From Ilumatobacteraceae bacterium (GTDB lineage: Bacteria; Actinomycetota; Acidimicrobiia; Acidimicrobiales; Ilumatobacteraceae), in contig JALRJT010000032.1 in NCBI GenBank assembly GCA_023254985.1, positions 1 through 5,844 on the forward strand: 5,844 nt of DNA, in the 5' to 3' direction. Under the pieces are notes generated by a model. It was not told where the DNA came from. It saw nothing but the letters and a program-made list of their open reading frames with translations, and made no database searches. A program made the translations under genes and the position numbers. Position 1 is the first letter of the stretch; each line of letters starts with the position of its first letter. Shown piece by piece: positions 5,592 to 5,844 of the stretch.

Positions 5592-5844
5592 CTAGCTGTT
5601 GTGTCGAATCTCGAGGGTGTCGCCGTCGACGACTTCGTAGTCCTTGCCTTCGACGCGAATCTTGCCGAGTTCCTTGGCCTTCGTCCACGAACCAATCGAC
5701 AACAGTTCGTCCCACGCAATGACGTCTGCACGGATGAATCCGCGTTGCAGGTCGGTGTGGATCTTGCCCGCGCATTCGGGTGCCTTGGCGCCGGCATGGA
5801 AGGTCCAGGCGCGCGTTTCCTTCTCGCCGGTGGTGAAGAACGTG
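5592..5844 (-). CDS. ychF: Ribosome-associated ATPase YchF (Obg-like), C-terminal part only
   Basis: The window holds the last 83 full codons; the gene begins beyond the right edge. YchF is an Obg-family protein that prefers ATP to GTP and binds the ribosome. The stretch covers the C-terminal TGS-like domain: FFTTGEKETRAWTF (2-15 of the visible part) and HAGAKAPECAGKIHTDL (16-32) match the family's TAGVKEVRAWT and ATAPQAAGKIHTD segments. RGFIRADVIAWDELL and AKELGKIRVEGKDYEVVDGD then follow, ending EIRHNS. The GTP-binding P-loop and the NKxE motif are not in view. Most relatives end with a sequence like FRFNV, so the tail RHNS is a small deviation. The next gene (DUF192) starts five bases downstream, so the two are very likely co-transcribed. 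Confidence 0.95.
   Translation of the reverse strand, partial: TFFTTGEKETRAWTFHAGAKAPECAGKIHTDLQRGFIRADVIAWDELLSIGSWTKAKELGKIRVEGKDYEVVDGDTLEIRHNS

Overview
This window looks like a gene-dense piece of an actinobacterial chromosome. By eye the base composition is fairly GC-rich (roughly 60%). The best lineage guess is Acidimicrobiia or a relative (Ilumatobacter-like). That guess rests on three things: a membrane-anchored protein with a Thr-rich linker, a gene order that echoes the metG-tatD-rpfB-ksgA cluster of mycobacteria and other Actinobacteria, and promoters that look leaderless. No mobile element, CRISPR array, tRNA, rRNA or obvious foreign DNA was seen.

Layout. The left block is read right to left from 3566 to 1: metG (GTG 3566 to 2061), tatD (2064 to 1294), a small membrane-anchored double-psi beta-barrel-like protein (1292 to 792) and rsmA/ksgA (795 to beyond the left edge). 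The joins are a 4-base ATGA overlap, a 1-base gap and a 4-base GTGA overlap, so this is almost certainly one translationally coupled operon. The middle holds one rightward gene, a predicted double-hotdog acyl-CoA thioesterase (3602 to 4402). It is divided from metG by only 35 bases that carry two back-to-back -10 elements. The right block is again leftward: the C-terminal end of ychF (from the right edge to 5592), a DUF192 protein (5586 to 5230) and rsmI (5233 to 4403). The thioesterase and rsmI converge with their stop codons touching. Only about 41 bases of the window lie outside genes.

Functionally the region is dominated by translation. MetRS charges the initiator and elongator tRNAs. RsmA and RsmI methylate 16S rRNA at the dimethyladenosine hairpin and at C1402 of the P site. 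YchF is a ribosome-associated ATPase. TatD is a metal-dependent nuclease. The less expected parts are the degenerate RlpA/Rpf-type beta-barrel protein in the slot where mycobacteria keep rpfB, the lone thioesterase set between two translation operons, and the extremely compact divergent promoter. No convincing wholly new system is visible; the beta-barrel protein is the best candidate for a second look.
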